Positions 28,456 to 38,369 are shown, numbered from the stretch's first letter. The stretch: 64,000 nt of DNA from Stutzerimonas stutzeri (GCF_018138085.1 NZ_CP073105.1:3534001-3598000), one strand, 5' to 3'. Numbers and translations: made by a program. The notes: generated from the sequence alone by a model not told the origin.

Positions 28456-29037
28456 ATGGCTTTCGAATTGCCGCCGCTTCCGTTTGAAAAGAACGCCCTC
28501 GAGCCGCACATTTCCGCCGAGACCTTCGAATATCACCATGGCAAGCATCACCAGGCCTACGTGACCAACCTGAACAACCTGATCCCGGGCACCGAGTTCG
28601 AAGGCAAGGATCTGGAAACCATCATCAAGACCTCGTCCGGTGGCATCTTCAACAACGCCGCCCAGGTCTGGAACCACACCTTCTTCTGGAACTGCATGGC
28701 ACCGAATGCCGGCGGCCAACCGACTGGCGCCCTGGCCGATGCCATCAACGCCGCGTTCGGCTCCTTCGACAAGTTCAAGGAAGAATTCACCAAGACCGCC
28801 ATCGGCACCTTCGGCTCGGGCTGGGCCTGGCTGGTGAAGAAATCCGACGGTAGCGTCGGCCTGGCCAGCACCATCGGTGCAGGCAACCCGATGACCGCTG
28901 GCGACAAGCCGCTGCTGACCTGCGATGTCTGGGAACACGCCTACTACATCGATTACCGCAACGCGCGCCCGAAATTCGTCGAAGCGTTCTGGAACATCGT
29001 TAACTGGGACTTCGTCGCGAAGAACTTCGCTGGCTGA
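28456..29037 (+). CDS. sodB: Iron superoxide dismutase
   Basis: A 193-residue cytoplasmic enzyme that dismutates superoxide. Metal ligands are visible as His27 in EYHHGKHH, His in VWNHTFFWN, and Asp/His in [12 protein letters not shown]. The Fe-type marks are [14 protein letters not shown] and FGSGWAWLV. Length and N-terminus ([20 protein letters not shown]) match Pseudomonas SodB. It is monocistronic, with a strong terminator after it. Confidence 0.97.
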   Translation: MAFELPPLPFEKNALEPHISAETFEYHHGKHHQAYVTNLNNLIPGTEFEGKDLETIIKTSSGGIFNNAAQVWNHTFFWNCMAPNAGGQPTGALADAINAAFGSFDKFKEEFTKTAIGTFGSGWAWLVKKSDGSVGLASTIGAGNPMTAGDKPLLTCDVWEHAYYIDYRNARPKFVEAFWNIVNWDFVAKNFAG

Positions 29038-29085
29038 GTTACAGGCCTGCTCACGGGACGGCTCGCCGGCCCGTAGCAAGCGAAT

Positions 29086-29122
29086 CGAAAAAGCCCGCAT
29101 CAGACGATGCGGGCTTTTTTTC
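29086..29122 (+). terminator. Rho-independent terminator of sodB
   Basis: AAAAAGCCCGCATC (29088-29101) pairs with GATGCGGGCTTTTTTT (29106-29121) across a short loop; the right arm runs into the T tract. Confidence 0.94.
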
Positions 29123-29213
29123 GTCGGTTCACCCCGCCCGGCCTCGACCGACCGCCCCGTGCCGGTATGGCCGACTATGCTTGCGCAACCATTCCCGTCG
29201 GAGGCTTTGCCCC

Positions 29214-29897
29214 ATGTCCAAAACAGTTCTGATCATCGGCGCGTCACGCGGCCTTGGCCTCGGCCTGGCCAAACAGGTTTCCAGTCAGGGATGGCAGGTC
29301 ATCGCGACAGTGCGTGACCCACAGCGCGCGGATGCCCTGGCGTCCGTCGCCAACATGCGCATCGAGCAGCTCGATATAGACGATGCGGCCAACGTCGACG
29401 CCCTCGCCCAACAGCTATCCGGCACGTCGCTCGACGCGCTTTTCATCAATGCAGGCATTTCCGGTTCCCGCACACTCTCGGCCGACACGGCCACGCCCGG
29501 TGAGCTCAGCCAACTGTTCATGACCAACGCCGTCGCGCCGGTGCGTTTGGCCAAGCGGATGCTGCCTCTGGTCGATCCGCAGGCCGGCGTCATCACCTTC
29601 ATGAGTTCGATCATGGGCAGCGTGGAAACCGGACCCGGCATGGGCATGCCGCTTTACGGCGCGAGCAAGGCGGCGCTCAACCACCTGACTCGAACCTTCG
29701 TCGCCGAACTCGGGGATGACACCGGGATTACCGTGCTGTCGATGCATCCGGGCTGGGTCAAGACCGACATGGGCGGAGCGGAAGCGCCACTGGATATCGA
29801 GACCAGTTGCGCCGGCATGGTCGAACAGGTTCGTCGCGCTGCCGGCCAGGGCGGCCATCGCTTCATCGACTACCAGGGCGAACAGTTGCCCTGGTGA
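29214..29897 (+). CDS. Short-chain dehydrogenase/reductase
   Basis: A 227-residue SDR. The cofactor motif is TVLIIGASRGLGLGLAKQ (the classical TGxxxGxG, with Thr replaced by Ile-Gly), NAGIS follows strand 4, and the active site is MSSIMGSVETG...YGASKAALN (Ser, Tyr, Lys). HPGWVKTDMGG after strand 6 is common in SDRs of the C-factor/sniffer type. ATG 29214 is chosen for the GGAGG at 29200 and the match to SDR N-termini. Substrate unknown. It is convergent with dcd. Confidence 0.85.
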   Translation: MSKTVLIIGASRGLGLGLAKQVSSQGWQVIATVRDPQRADALASVANMRIEQLDIDDAANVDALAQQLSGTSLDALFINAGISGSRTLSADTATPGELSQLFMTNAVAPVRLAKRMLPLVDPQAGVITFMSSIMGSVETGPGMGMPLYGASKAALNHLTRTFVAELGDDTGITVLSMHPGWVKTDMGGAEAPLDIETSCAGMVEQVRRAAGQGGHRFIDYQGEQLPW

Positions 29898-29929
29898 TGA
29901 GTTGGCCGTGGCAAGCCAGCCCTTGAATG

Positions 29930-29966
29930 AAAATGCGGGTGGCCGCCTCAGCTACCACCCGCACTC
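29930..29966 (-). terminator. Probable terminator of dcd
   Basis: TGCGGGTGG (29934-29942) and CCACCCGCA (29955-29963) form a 9-bp stem. Read on the minus strand the stem is followed by TTTTCATTC, as expected about 30 bp after the dcd stop. Confidence 0.6.
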
Positions 29967-29993
29967 ATATGGGCCCGGAGAATCCCGAACGGC

Positions 29994-30560
29994 TTACGCC
30001 TTGGGCAAGGTCACGCCACGCTGCCCCTGGTATTTCCCGCCACGATCACGGTATGAGGTTTCGCACTCTTCATCCGACTCGAGGAACAGCATCTGCGCCA
30101 CCCCTTCGTTGGCGTAGATCTTCGCCGGCAGCGTAGTCGTGTTGGAGAACTCCAGCGTCACGTGGCCCTCCCACTCGGGCTCGAGCGGCGTCACGTTGAC
30201 GATGATGCCGCAGCGGGCATAGGTGCTCTTGCCGAGACAGATGGTCAGGACATTGCGCGGAATACGGAAGTATTCGACGGTGCGCGCCAGGGCAAAGGAG
30301 TTCGGCGGGATGATGCAGACGTCGCTCTTGATGTCGACGAAGCTCTTCTCGTCGAAGTTCTTCGGATCGACCGTGGCCGAATTGATGTTGGTGAACACCT
30401 TGAATTCGTCAGCGCAGCGCACGTCGTAACCATAGCTGGACACGCCGTAAGAAATCAGGCGCTCATTGCCCTCGGTGCGCACCTGGCGCTCGACGTAAGG
30501 CTCGATCATGCCGTGCTCCTGGGCCATCCGGCGAATCCACTTGTCCGATTTGATGCTCAT
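29994..30560 (-). CDS. dcd: dCTP deaminase
   Basis: A 188-residue enzyme making dUTP from dCTP for thymidylate synthesis. [13 protein letters not shown] starts the protein at 30560; the longer frame to 30620 is not homologous. Key segments are [66 protein letters not shown] (substrate and catalytic Glu) and [19 protein letters not shown]. The length is the usual one. Confidence 0.97.
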   Translation of the reverse strand: MSIKSDKWIRRMAQEHGMIEPYVERQVRTEGNERLISYGVSSYGYDVRCADEFKVFTNINSATVDPKNFDEKSFVDIKSDVCIIPPNSFALARTVEYFRIPRNVLTICLGKSTYARCGIIVNVTPLEPEWEGHVTLEFSNTTTLPAKIYANEGVAQMLFLESDEECETSYRDRGGKYQGQRGVTLPKA

Positions 30561-30877
30561 GGCGGGCGTCCTGATTTGGCTGGTAGGGTCAAAGAAAGGC
30601 ATGCATCTTACCGAGCCCAAGGGGTGGGTTCAAAGCCCGCCACCTGGGACCGTGCGCCACGCCCATCGGGCGTTGGGAAGAAACTGAAAATAATGCTCGC
30701 ATTGCTGCGGAAATGCGGTATCTTTCATTGGCTGCTGCTGCATGTGTCACCGTGAATCGCTACATGTTTAGATTTCGATCCGATCATTGCTACGACTCCT
30801 TTAACTCCTTGCACACAGTCACCGTTCGGGGTAGTTGCCCGTTCAATCACATCTACATTGTTCAAGGAGACATTCAA
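30561..30877 (+). promoter_or_regulatory. Leader region of the cold-shock gene
   Basis: The 317 bp between dcd and the cold-shock gene are AT-richer than the surroundings (CTTTAACTCCTTGCACACAG, CATCTACATTGTTCAAGGAG). Cold-shock genes usually have a long, structured 5' leader of 100-160 nt that controls translation, and the absence of any gene here fits that. AAGGAGA just before the ATG is the ribosome site. I could not place the transcription start. Confidence 0.5.
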
Positions 30878-31087
30878 ATGTCCAATCGCCAAACCGGTAC
30901 CGTTAAGTGGTTCAACGATGAAAAAGGCTTCGGCTTCATCACTCCGCAATCCGGTGACGACCTCTTCGTACACTTCCGTGCCATCCAGGGCGACGGTTTC
31001 AAGAGCCTGAAAGAAGGCCAGCAAGTTTCCTTCGTCGCTACCCGCGGCCAGAAGGGCATGCAAGCTGAGGAAGTTCAGGTTATCTAA
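30878..31087 (+). CDS. Cold-shock domain protein (CspA family)
   Basis: A 69-residue OB-fold RNA chaperone. RNP1 (KGFGFITP) and RNP2 (LFVHFRAI) are intact, as is the N-terminal [16 protein letters not shown]. It binds single-stranded RNA/DNA and resolves RNA structure. The start at 30878 matches the family; a longer in-frame start at 30713 covers the leader. It is flanked by a long leader and a strong terminator, so monocistronic. Whether it is cold-induced or constitutive (CapB/CspD-like) cannot be told. Confidence 0.96.
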   Translation: MSNRQTGTVKWFNDEKGFGFITPQSGDDLFVHFRAIQGDGFKSLKEGQQVSFVATRGQKGMQAEEVQVI

Positions 31088-31103
31088 CCTGAAGCTTCAC
31101 TGC

Positions 31104-31136
31104 TGAAAAAGCCCCGCTTCGGCGGGGCTTTTTTAT
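31104..31136 (+). terminator. Rho-independent terminator of the cold-shock gene
   Basis: AAAAAGCCCCGC pairs with GCGGGGCTTTTTT around the loop TTCG, starting about 18 bp after the stop. Confidence 0.95.
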
Positions 31137-31279
31137 GCCTGTAGTTTTTGTAAGCACCGCTGGAGCAGACCTGACGCCTCGCAACGCCGCATGGATCGAG
31201 CAGGCGAACTCTCGTCGCACAGATTGAGAGCCCGGCCATCCCGGCCATTCCAGGTCGCCACCAGGTTGAAAAGATCCGC

Positions 31280-31340
31280 CTCTAGGAGCGAGCTTGCCCC
31301 GCGAATGCCCTAGCGCTTGCGAGCGGGCTCACTCCTACAG
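31280..31340. repeat. REP-type inverted pair between the cold-shock gene and apbC
   Basis: TAGGAGCGAGCTTGCCCCGC at the left and GCGAGCGGGCTCACTCCTA at the right are imperfect inverted copies, about 20 bases apart. The TAGGAGCGAGC core is a common Pseudomonas REP type. It sits in the gap between two convergent genes (31088-31405); nothing else is recognisable in that gap apart from the terminator. Confidence 0.7.
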
Positions 31341-31405
31341 GGTTGCGTGGATGGCGCCGGACAATGCCACCTCGCGGGCTGCATCCAAGCGCCGCCAAGC
31401 AGCGA

Positions 31406-32500
31406 TCAGTCGTCGGTCACCATGATGTTCGGCATCGACTGCGCCACGATTTGCCCGCTCTGGGAAATCCGCGCTCCGACGCTGCGCGCCATCTGCTGAT
31501 AGATCATGGCAATCTGGCTTTCCGGATCGGCAATCGCGGTCGGCTTGCCGGCGTCGGCCTGGGTGCGGATCGCCATCGACAGCGGCAGGGATGCCAACAG
31601 CTCGACGTTGTACTGCGCCGCCAGCTTCTCGCCGCCGCCTTCGCCGAACAGGTGCTCGGCATGACCGCAATTCGAGCAGATGTGGATGGCCATGTTCTCC
31701 ACCACACCCAGCACCGGAATGTTTACCTTGCGGAACATTTCGACGCCCTTCTTCGCGTCCAGCAGCGCCAGGTCCTGCGGCGTGGTGACGATCACGGCAC
31801 CCACCACCGGCACCTTCTGCGCCAGGGTCAGCTGAATGTCACCGGTGCCCGGCGGCATATCCACGACGAGATAGTCGAGATCGTTCCACGCCGTCTGGGT
31901 GATCAGCTGTAACAGCGCGCCGGAAACCATCGGGCCGCGCCAGACCATCGGCGTCTTGTCGTCTGCCAGAAAGGCCATCGACATGATCTGCACGCCATGC
32001 GCCTCGAGCGGAATGAACGCCTTGCCGTCACGGATCTGCGGCCGTGTGCCTTCGGGAATGCCGAACATGATGCCCTGGCTCGGCCCGTAGATATCGGCAT
32101 CCAGCACGCCGACACGCGCCCCTTCCCGCGCCAGCGCCAGCGCCAAGTTGGCCGCGGTGGTGGATTTGCCCACTCCGCCCTTGCCAGACGCGACGGCAAT
32201 GATGTTCTTCACATTGCCCAGGGCTTCCACTTGGTCCTGCGCCTTGTGCGAGCGAATCACGCAGTCGACCTGCACGTCCGCGCGGGTCACGCCTTCGAGC
32301 CCTTCGATGGCCATGGCAAGCATCTGCGCCCAACCACTGCGGAACAGTCCTGCCGCGTAGCCCAGCTCGATCTGGACGCTGACCCGATCGCCCTCGACAT
32401 CGATCGAACGCACGCAACCGGCACTCACCGGATCCTGGTTCAGGTTAGGGTCGGTGTACTGACGCAGTACGGCTTCGACAGCTTCGCGTGTGACGGTCAT
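31406..32500 (-). CDS. apbC: Iron-sulfur cluster carrier ATPase ApbC/Mrp
   Basis: A 364-residue P-loop protein that loads Fe-S clusters on target enzymes. The N-terminal DUF59 domain (1-85) is followed by the deviant Walker A IIAVASGKGGVGKSTTAANLA, YGPSQGIMFG, DYLVVDMPPGTGDIQLTL, and the cluster-binding CxxC in HICSNCGHAEHLFG. ATG 32500 (MTVTREAVEAVL) is preferred to 32512. Divergent from metG, as in many gammaproteobacteria. Confidence 0.95.
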   Translation of the reverse strand: MTVTREAVEAVLRQYTDPNLNQDPVSAGCVRSIDVEGDRVSVQIELGYAAGLFRSGWAQMLAMAIEGLEGVTRADVQVDCVIRSHKAQDQVEALGNVKNIIAVASGKGGVGKSTTAANLALALAREGARVGVLDADIYGPSQGIMFGIPEGTRPQIRDGKAFIPLEAHGVQIMSMAFLADDKTPMVWRGPMVSGALLQLITQTAWNDLDYLVVDMPPGTGDIQLTLAQKVPVVGAVIVTTPQDLALLDAKKGVEMFRKVNIPVLGVVENMAIHICSNCGHAEHLFGEGGGEKLAAQYNVELLASLPLSMAIRTQADAGKPTAIADPESQIAMIYQQMARSVGARISQSGQIVAQSMPNIMVTDD

Positions 32501-32693
32501 GACTACTCCCAAAGAAACCTAGTAAAACAGACGGGCATCTTACCTCGCGACACCGCCTGAGCTCATCAAGCGCGGCAATCAGGCGCGGCGCAGGCCATTC
32601 GACCCTCGCCGCCCGCGCCAGTGCGGATGAAAAAAAACCGCCGCACCTTTATAGTGGCCGACTCACTTCGCAACCTCGACTGCAGATTTCCCA

Positions 32694-34736
32694 ATGTCCG
32701 AAGCCCGCCAGATCCTCGTTACCAGTGCCCTGCCCTACGCCAACGGTTCGATCCACCTTGGCCACATGCTCGAGTACATCCAGACGGACATGTGGGTGCG
32801 GTTCCAGAAGCTGCGCGGCAACCAGTGCATCTATGTCTGTGCGGACGACGCCCATGGCTCGGCCATCATGCTGCGCGCCGAAAAGGAAGGCATCACGCCC
32901 GAGCAGCTGATCGCCAACGTGCAAGCCGAACACAGCGCCGACTTCGCCGACTTTCTGGTGGACTTCGACAATTTCTATTCGACCCACTCGGAAGAAAACC
33001 GCGAGCTGTCCAGCCTGATCTATACCAAGCTGCGCGATGCCGGCCACATCGCCACTCGCTCGGTGACCCAGTATTTCGACCCCGAAAAAGGCATGTTCCT
33101 CGCCGACCGCTTCATCAAGGGCACCTGCCCGAAGTGCGCGGCCGAAGACCAGTACGGCGACAACTGCGAAAAGTGCGGCGCCACCTACGAGCCCACCGAG
33201 CTTAAGAACCCGCGCTCGGCCATCTCCGGCGCCACACCGGTGCTGCGCGACTCCAAGCACTTCTTCTTCAAATTGCCCGACTTCGAGGCGATGCTCAAAG
33301 AGTGGACCCGCAGCGGCAGCCTGCAGGACTCGGTAGCCAACAAGATCGCCGAGTGGCTCGACGGCGGCCTGCACGAGTGGGACATCTCCCGCGATGCGCC
33401 CTACTTCGGCTTCGAGATCCCCGATGAGCCCGGCAAGTACTTCTACGTCTGGCTGGACGCGCCCATCGGCTACATGGCCAGCTTCAAGAACCTTTGCGCC
33501 CGCCGCCCGGAACTGGACTTCGACGCTTTCTGGAATAAGGATTCCAGCGCCGAGCTGTATCACTTCATCGGCAAGGACATCATCAACTTCCATACCCTGT
33601 TCTGGCCCGCCATGCTCGAAGGCGCCGGCTTCCGCAAGCCCACTGCCGTCGCGGTGCATGGCTACCTGACGGTGAACGGGCAGAAGATGTCCAAGTCGCG
33701 CGGCACCTTCATCAAGGCGCGCACCTACCTCGAGCACCTGAACCCGGAATACCTGCGCTACTACTATGCCGCCAAGCTGGGTCGTGGCGTGGATGACCTG
33801 GACCTCAACCTCGAAGACTTCGTGCAGAAGGTCAATTCGGACCTGGTGGGCAAGGTCGTCAACATCGCCAGCCGCTGCGCCGGCTTCATCCACAAGGGCA
33901 ACGGCGGCGTGATGGTCGATCCCAACGCCGCACCGGAACTGACCGACGCCTTCCAGACCGCCGCGCCGTCCATCGCCGAGGCCTACGAGAGCCGCGATTT
34001 CGCCCGCGCCATGCGCGAGATCATGGCCCTGGCCGACCGCGCCAATGCCTGGATCGCCGACAAGGCACCCTGGGCGCTCAACAAACAGGAAGGCATGCAG
34101 GATGAAGTCCAGGCGATCTGCGCCACCGGCATCAACCTGTTCCGCCAGCTAGTGATCTTCCTCAAGCCGGTGCTGCCCAACCTGGCCGCTGACGCCGAGC
34201 GCTTCCTCAATGTCGAGCCGCTGCGCTGGACTGACATAGGGACGCTGCTCACCAACCATCAGCTCAACGCCTTCACCCCGCTACTGACCCGTATCGAGCC
34301 TGCGAAAATCGAAGCCATGATCGAATCATCCAAGGAAGACCTCGCCTCCACCGAAACCGCCGCGCCTGCCCAAGGCAACGGCGAGCTGACCAAGGAGCCC
34401 ATCGCCGCCGAAATCGCCTTCGACGCCTTTGCTGCGGTCGACCTGCGCATCGCGCTGATCGAGAAGTGCGAGTTCGTCGAAGGCGCCGACAAGCTGCTGC
34501 GCCTGACGCTGGACATCGGCGACGCCAAGCGCAACGTATTCTCCGGCATCAAGAGCGCCTACCCGGACCCGAGCAAGTTGGAAGGCCGTCTGACTCTCTA
34601 CGTCGCCAACCTCGCCGCGCGCAAGATGAAGTTCGGCGTCTCCGAAGGCATGGTGCTGGCCGCAGGCCCTGGCGGTGAAGAGATCTACCTGCTCAGCCCG
34701 GACAGCGGCGCCAAGCCCGGTCAGCGCGTCAAGTAA
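32694..34736 (+). CDS. metG: Methionyl-tRNA synthetase
   Basis: A 680-residue class I synthetase charging tRNA-Met. HIGH motif as [13 protein letters not shown], zinc knuckle CPKC...CEKC in the connective peptide (about residues 143-161), KMSKSRGTF as the KMSKS loop, and the C-terminal tRNA-binding OB fold ([22 protein letters not shown], about 580-680) that mediates dimerisation. The length is that of E. coli-type MetG. Divergent from apbC. Confidence 0.98.
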   Translation: MSEARQILVTSALPYANGSIHLGHMLEYIQTDMWVRFQKLRGNQCIYVCADDAHGSAIMLRAEKEGITPEQLIANVQAEHSADFADFLVDFDNFYSTHSEENRELSSLIYTKLRDAGHIATRSVTQYFDPEKGMFLADRFIKGTCPKCAAEDQYGDNCEKCGATYEPTELKNPRSAISGATPVLRDSKHFFFKLPDFEAMLKEWTRSGSLQDSVANKIAEWLDGGLHEWDISRDAPYFGFEIPDEPGKYFYVWLDAPIGYMASFKNLCARRPELDFDAFWNKDSSAELYHFIGKDIINFHTLFWPAMLEGAGFRKPTAVAVHGYLTVNGQKMSKSRGTFIKARTYLEHLNPEYLRYYYAAKLGRGVDDLDLNLEDFVQKVNSDLVGKVVNIASRCAGFIHKGNGGVMVDPNAAPELTDAFQTAAPSIAEAYESRDFARAMREIMALADRANAWIADKAPWALNKQEGMQDEVQAICATGINLFRQLVIFLKPVLPNLAADAERFLNVEPLRWTDIGTLLTNHQLNAFTPLLTRIEPAKIEAMIESSKEDLASTETAAPAQGNGELTKEPIAAEIAFDAFAAVDLRIALIEKCEFVEGADKLLRLTLDIGDAKRNVFSGIKSAYPDPSKLEGRLTLYVANLAARKMKFGVSEGMVLAAGPGGEEIYLLSPDSGAKPGQRVK

Positions 34737-34834
34737 GGATGCGACAGCAGGCGTCCAGCGCAATGCCGGGCGCCTGTTTCGAGGCAAAATAACCGCTCCA
34801 CCGCATCACGCGCTGCCACTGAACCGAGGCGGTT

Positions 34835-35044
34835 ATGACCGATTCACCTGACGCCAGCCGCTGCCCGATTTGCGGCGAACCCAACCAATGCGCTCTCAGC
34901 GATCCAGCTACCGCCACACAGCCTTGCTGGTGCTTCACCGCCGAGATCGCACCCGATGCCCGCGAACGGATTCCCGCAGACGCGCTGAATAAAGCCTGCA
35001 TCTGCCTGCGCTGCGCGTGCGGCGAGTCGCCTGCAAACCCGTAA
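34835..35044 (+). CDS. Cysteine-rich CWC-family protein
   Basis: A 69-residue protein with nine Cys: CPICGEPNQCAL, CWCF and CICLRCACG. The CWC signature and the spacing CxxC...CxC...CxxCxC match the small 'cysteine-rich CWC' family, probably a zinc-binding protein. The stop TAA shares its last base with the rsuA start (TAATG), so the two are translationally coupled. A link to rRNA modification is suggested by this coupling only. Confidence 0.8.
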   Translation: MTDSPDASRCPICGEPNQCALSDPATATQPCWCFTAEIAPDARERIPADALNKACICLRCACGESPANP

Positions 35045-35736
35045 TGCGCCTCGACCGCTTCCTCGCCAACCTGCCCCACTGCGGCCATCGCCAGGCGCGC
35101 TTGCTGTTGGCCTCGGGCCGTGCATCGGTAAATGGCGAGACGGTCTGCAACGGCACCCATGACGTTCGCATCTTCGACCGTATCGAGCTGGACGGCGAGT
35201 TGCTACAGGCCGGCAAACCGGCGCGTTTCTTTATGCTCAACAAACCCGCCGGCTGTGTCAGCGCCACCGCCGATCCGCAACACCCTACGGTGCTGGATCT
35301 GCTGAACGAGCCGGACAAGCAAGAGCTGCATATAGCCGGGCGCCTGGACTTCAACACCACCGGCCTGCTGATCATCACCAACGACGGCCTTTGGTCCCGC
35401 CGCCTCACCCAACCGGAAAGCCTGCTGGGCAAAACCTATCTGGTGGAAACCGAAGACCCCATCGACCCCCTCTGCGTCGAGCGCTTTGCCGAAGGGCTGT
35501 ATTTCCGCTTCGAAAACCTTACCACCCTGCCCGCCGAGCTCGAGCTGCTCGCCCCCCATCAGGCACGCCTGACCCTGCATGAAGGCCGCTATCATCAGGT
35601 CAAACGCATGTTCGGCCACTTCAACAACAAGGTCACCGCCCTGCACCGCGATCGCATGGGCCCGCTTACCCTCACCCCCAGCCTCGCACCTGGCGAGTAC
35701 CGCAGCCTGACCGCCAGCGAAATCGCCCAGATCTAA
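35044..35736 (+). CDS. rsuA: 16S rRNA pseudouridine synthase RsuA
   Basis: A 230-residue pseudouridine synthase expected to modify U516 of 16S rRNA. An S4-like N-terminus (MRLDRFLANLPHCGHRQARLLLASGRASVNG) is followed by the catalytic domain with LNKPAGCVSATADPQHPTVLDLL and the catalytic Asp in IAGRLDFNTTGLLIITNDG; YHQVKRMFGHFNNKVTALHR is typical of RsuA. ATG 35044 overlaps the CWC gene stop; a start at 35017 adds nine residues within that gene. Confidence 0.92.
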   Translation: MRLDRFLANLPHCGHRQARLLLASGRASVNGETVCNGTHDVRIFDRIELDGELLQAGKPARFFMLNKPAGCVSATADPQHPTVLDLLNEPDKQELHIAGRLDFNTTGLLIITNDGLWSRRLTQPESLLGKTYLVETEDPIDPLCVERFAEGLYFRFENLTTLPAELELLAPHQARLTLHEGRYHQVKRMFGHFNNKVTALHRDRMGPLTLTPSLAPGEYRSLTASEIAQI

Positions 35737-35776
35737 GCCTTTCGCCGAATAGCCCCCTCGCCCGCTTCAATTCCCC

Positions 35777-35800
35777 GCTGCCTTCTGGTACAAAGGCAGC
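35777..35800 (+). promoter_or_regulatory. 8-bp hairpin just upstream of tRNA-Gly
   Basis: GCTGCCTT (35777-35784) and AAGGCAGC (35793-35800) are exact complements with an 8-base loop, four bases before the tRNA. It may be the 3' hairpin of the rsuA message or part of a tRNA precursor leader. Confidence 0.45.
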
Positions 35801-35804
35801 CTTC

Positions 35805-35878
35805 GCGGGCGTCGTATAATGGCATTACCTGAGCTTCCCAAGCTCATGACGAGGGTTCGATTCCCTTCGCCCGCTCCA
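35805..35878 (+). tRNA. tRNA-Gly (anticodon CCC)
   Basis: A full cloverleaf: acceptor GCGGGCG (35805-35811) with CGCCCGC (35868-35874), anticodon stem TGAGC/GCTCA around loop TTCCCAA, anticodon CCC reading GGG, T-arm with GGTTCGATTCC, and an encoded CCA (35876-35878). The D-arm contains the usual GGC. Total 74 nt. A terminator follows directly. Confidence 0.96.
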
Positions 35879-35883
35879 GATCC

Positions 35884-35914
35884 CAAAAAGCCCTGCACCT
35901 GCAGGGCTTTTTCG
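35884..35914 (+). terminator. Rho-independent terminator of tRNA-Gly
   Basis: AAAAGCCCTGCA (35886-35897) pairs with TGCAGGGCTTTTT (35900-35912), with the T-run inside the right arm. Confidence 0.92.
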
Positions 35915-35976
35915 TTTGGGGTTCGGCTTGTTGCCGGTGAGATCATCGTCGTGCCTGGAGCACGCTCGCTGGGGTC

Positions 35977-36663
35977 CTACATCGCCTCTTTGATCCCCTT
36001 GCGGATCAGCCACGCGTTGACCGGGTAGGCCACTACCAGCCCGCAGAGCATGGCGATCTGCATCATGAACCAGAACGCTGCGCTGGTTTTCGGCAGGGTT
36101 TGTTCGGAGAACCAGACGAACAGGCAGAGCGCCATCCAGCCGTACATGCCGAGCTGCCAGGCGGTCAGCGACAGGGTGTCGGCCTTCAGCGAGGCGACCA
36201 GACCCTGGCCAGGGCTGAGGTTGCGCATCGGCTTGATGCTGAAATACTGGAAGGCGACGCCGAACAGGAAGGCCAGGCAGAAATCTAGCGCCCAGGTGCC
36301 GAACACATGGTGGCCGAACAGGCTGAGCGGCACCGCCAGCGTGAAGGTTTCAGCAACGATATCGCCCAAGGTGCAGCCGCTGCCACAGTGGGTCGCGCCC
36401 TTGAAGGTGCTGTGCCAGGCGGGCATCTGCATGTCGTCCATGAATTTGCCCTGCTGCTTCATGATCGCATGCGGCCGGCCCATGCGCCGATAGGCCCAGA
36501 TGCCGATCGGACCGGCCCAGAGCATGGTGATGGGCCAGACCAGGTTCATGATCTTCATCGGCTGTGGGTGGCGACGCAGATCGACGATTACCCAGATCGC
36601 GCAGACGAGCGCGACTAGTAGCGAGATCCAGGCCAGGACGGTGAGCCAGGCAGGCACGGTCAT
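35977..36663 (-). CDS. DUF4396 membrane protein
   Basis: A 228-residue protein with about six helices. It has the DUF4396 hallmark KGATHCGSGCTLGDIVAE, with His and two Cys that could bind a metal, flanked by helices (MNLVWPITMLWAGPIGIWAYRRMG; LDFCLAFLFGVAFQYFSI). The cytoplasmic loop is basic. Function unknown; the HCGSGC motif within a membrane region suggests metal handling. It is convergent with the tRNA-Gly unit and monocistronic. Confidence 0.8.
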   Translation of the reverse strand: MTVPAWLTVLAWISLLVALVCAIWVIVDLRRHPQPMKIMNLVWPITMLWAGPIGIWAYRRMGRPHAIMKQQGKFMDDMQMPAWHSTFKGATHCGSGCTLGDIVAETFTLAVPLSLFGHHVFGTWALDFCLAFLFGVAFQYFSIKPMRNLSPGQGLVASLKADTLSLTAWQLGMYGWMALCLFVWFSEQTLPKTSAAFWFMMQIAMLCGLVVAYPVNAWLIRKGIKEAM

Positions 36664-36962
36664 TCGGCTTTCCTCCTTTCGGACAGTTGTTACAAAAAGC
36701 GACCGCTGTCGTCCGGAGGGATTCCTTTTTTTTGTGATAACGCGGGCCCGGGCAAGGCGCTGCTGTAGCTGGGCGAATGCATCTCGACAGGTCAGCGCCG
36801 GTCTGGCGAAGGCGACACTGGGGGATCGTCGGTGGGGTATGGGCGTATTACCGGCCGCGCCGTTGGCATACCCGGCTTGGGGCTTACCGGGTACAGGGTA
36901 CGGACGGCGATAATGCGCGGGCCGTCAGCGCCCCGGGACTACGGGGCGCCAGCAGCACAGCT

Positions 36963-38369
36963 TCAGCGCTCAGGGCAGGCTGGCAGCGAGGCTCGCGTCG
37001 GTACGCCTTCGTTACGCGTGAACCGGCAACCGTAGGCCGGATCGGCCACGACGCGGGGATTCAGCACCTCGTCGCCTGCGGGTTTGATGCCCTTCTGCTC
37101 CCAACGCAGCATGTCAGCCATTGCTTCGACCTGTTCCTGGTAGCTGAAATCGCAGTGGCTGGGCGCACGGATGGCGCGTTGTACCAGGAGGTCGCCGTTG
37201 CCGTTGGCGATCGCGTTGCGCCGGTAGATCTGCTCGTGCTTGAACGGCACGTAGAGGTCACCCAGCGTGTGGATGCTGACGACGGGAACGTTGAATTGGC
37301 CGTTGACCACTGGAATCCAGCGCAGGCCGTCCGGGCGGATGCTGTTGGCCGGCGGATGGCCGATCACGCGGATGATCGAGTCGTTGAATTCGCGTTCCTC
37401 GCGGGACATCGCCTTGTTGGTATCGAACTGATAGCGGGTGGTGAGGTTGCCGGAGAGCGAGTCGGCGAGGATGCCGTCCACCGAGCCATCGCGCCCACCG
37501 GTGCCAAGCACGACGCTTTGCAGGCTGGTACGGAAGCCTTCGGCGAAGATTGGCCGCTCACCTCCGCTGAGCTCGCGAACGATGCCCTCGAGCTTCTCGC
37601 CCTGGGCCGACGGGTCGGTCGGGTAGCTGTCCCACAGCGTGCCGATGATCTGCGGTAGCTTGGCCTGGAAGTCCGTCGCCGGGAAGCTGGTCGGGCCCTG
37701 CCCTGCCAAGTGCTGCGCGGCCAGCGTGAAGTTCATCAGGTATTCGAATTCATAGACGTCGCCCGTAACGCCGCACATCGGCACCGAGCCGCTGTAGCGC
37801 ACCGGATTGTTGGCCGTGGCGTAGGTTTCCGCCTCCACCGCTGCCGCTGCGACATGGCCGCCCATGGAATGGCCGGTAATGTAGGTCTTGGTCGGCTGCG
37901 CCTTGCCGGTCAGGCTGCTGAAGGCCAGCGCCAGGGCGTTGGTGTCTTCGATACCGGCGCGCACATCGTAGTAGTTCTTGCTGTAACTGGAGGCGGCCCA
38001 GGCGTAGCCCTGCTGCAGCAACCATGGGCGGATCGGTGGCGGCCCGACCGTCAGCTCAGGACCCGTGCCGCGATAGCCGTGGGCGTACATGACCAGCATG
38101 CCGTTCCAGTTGGGCGGTACCTCGATCTGATAGGACGAACCTTGGTAGATGCCCGTCCAGCGTTCGCTGGGCAGTCCGGGGAACGGATCCAGCGGCGACA
38201 CGATCGGTACGAAGATGCGTGCATCCTGAAGGCGAGATTCGCTGCCTGATACCGGTGGTTTGATCGGTTTCGATCGTGCCTGGGCATCGGCTGCCATTGC
38301 GATGGTACTTACCAGCATGACGCCGGCGATGGCACGCGTGCATGCTGAAGCCAACTTGCTTGGGAGCAT
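36963..38369 (-). CDS. Secreted alpha/beta-hydrolase (esterase-like)
   Basis: A 468-residue protein. Signal peptide (about 1-32, AIAGVMLVSTIAMAADAQA), then an alpha/beta-hydrolase fold with the nucleophile elbow GHSMGGHVAA, preceded by LVMYAHGYRGTGPEL (oxyanion strand) and followed by SIHTLGDLYVPFKHEQIY (likely acid residue Asp) and APSHCDFSYQEQ (likely catalytic His). Cys pairs may form disulfides in the periplasm. ATG 38369 is preferred to 38672, which lacks a signal peptide. Substrate unknown; relatives include carboxylesterases and peptidases. Confidence 0.8.
   Translation of the reverse strand: MLPSKLASACTRAIAGVMLVSTIAMAADAQARSKPIKPPVSGSESRLQDARIFVPIVSPLDPFPGLPSERWTGIYQGSSYQIEVPPNWNGMLVMYAHGYRGTGPELTVGPPPIRPWLLQQGYAWAASSYSKNYYDVRAGIEDTNALALAFSSLTGKAQPTKTYITGHSMGGHVAAAAVEAETYATANNPVRYSGSVPMCGVTGDVYEFEYLMNFTLAAQHLAGQGPTSFPATDFQAKLPQIIGTLWDSYPTDPSAQGEKLEGIVRELSGGERPIFAEGFRTSLQSVVLGTGGRDGSVDGILADSLSGNLTTRYQFDTNKAMSREEREFNDSIIRVIGHPPANSIRPDGLRWIPVVNGQFNVPVVSIHTLGDLYVPFKHEQIYRRNAIANGNGDLLVQRAIRAPSHCDFSYQEQVEAMADMLRWEQKGIKPAGDEVLNPRVVADPAYGCRFTRNEGVPTRASLPACPER

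Noticed and set aside
28063..29100. 345-codon minus-strand frame opposite sodB
   Set aside because: Shadow of sodB; its extension over the gap has no domain.
35819..36028. 69-codon frame running through the tRNA-Gly gene
   Set aside because: It overlaps a certain tRNA and its terminator.
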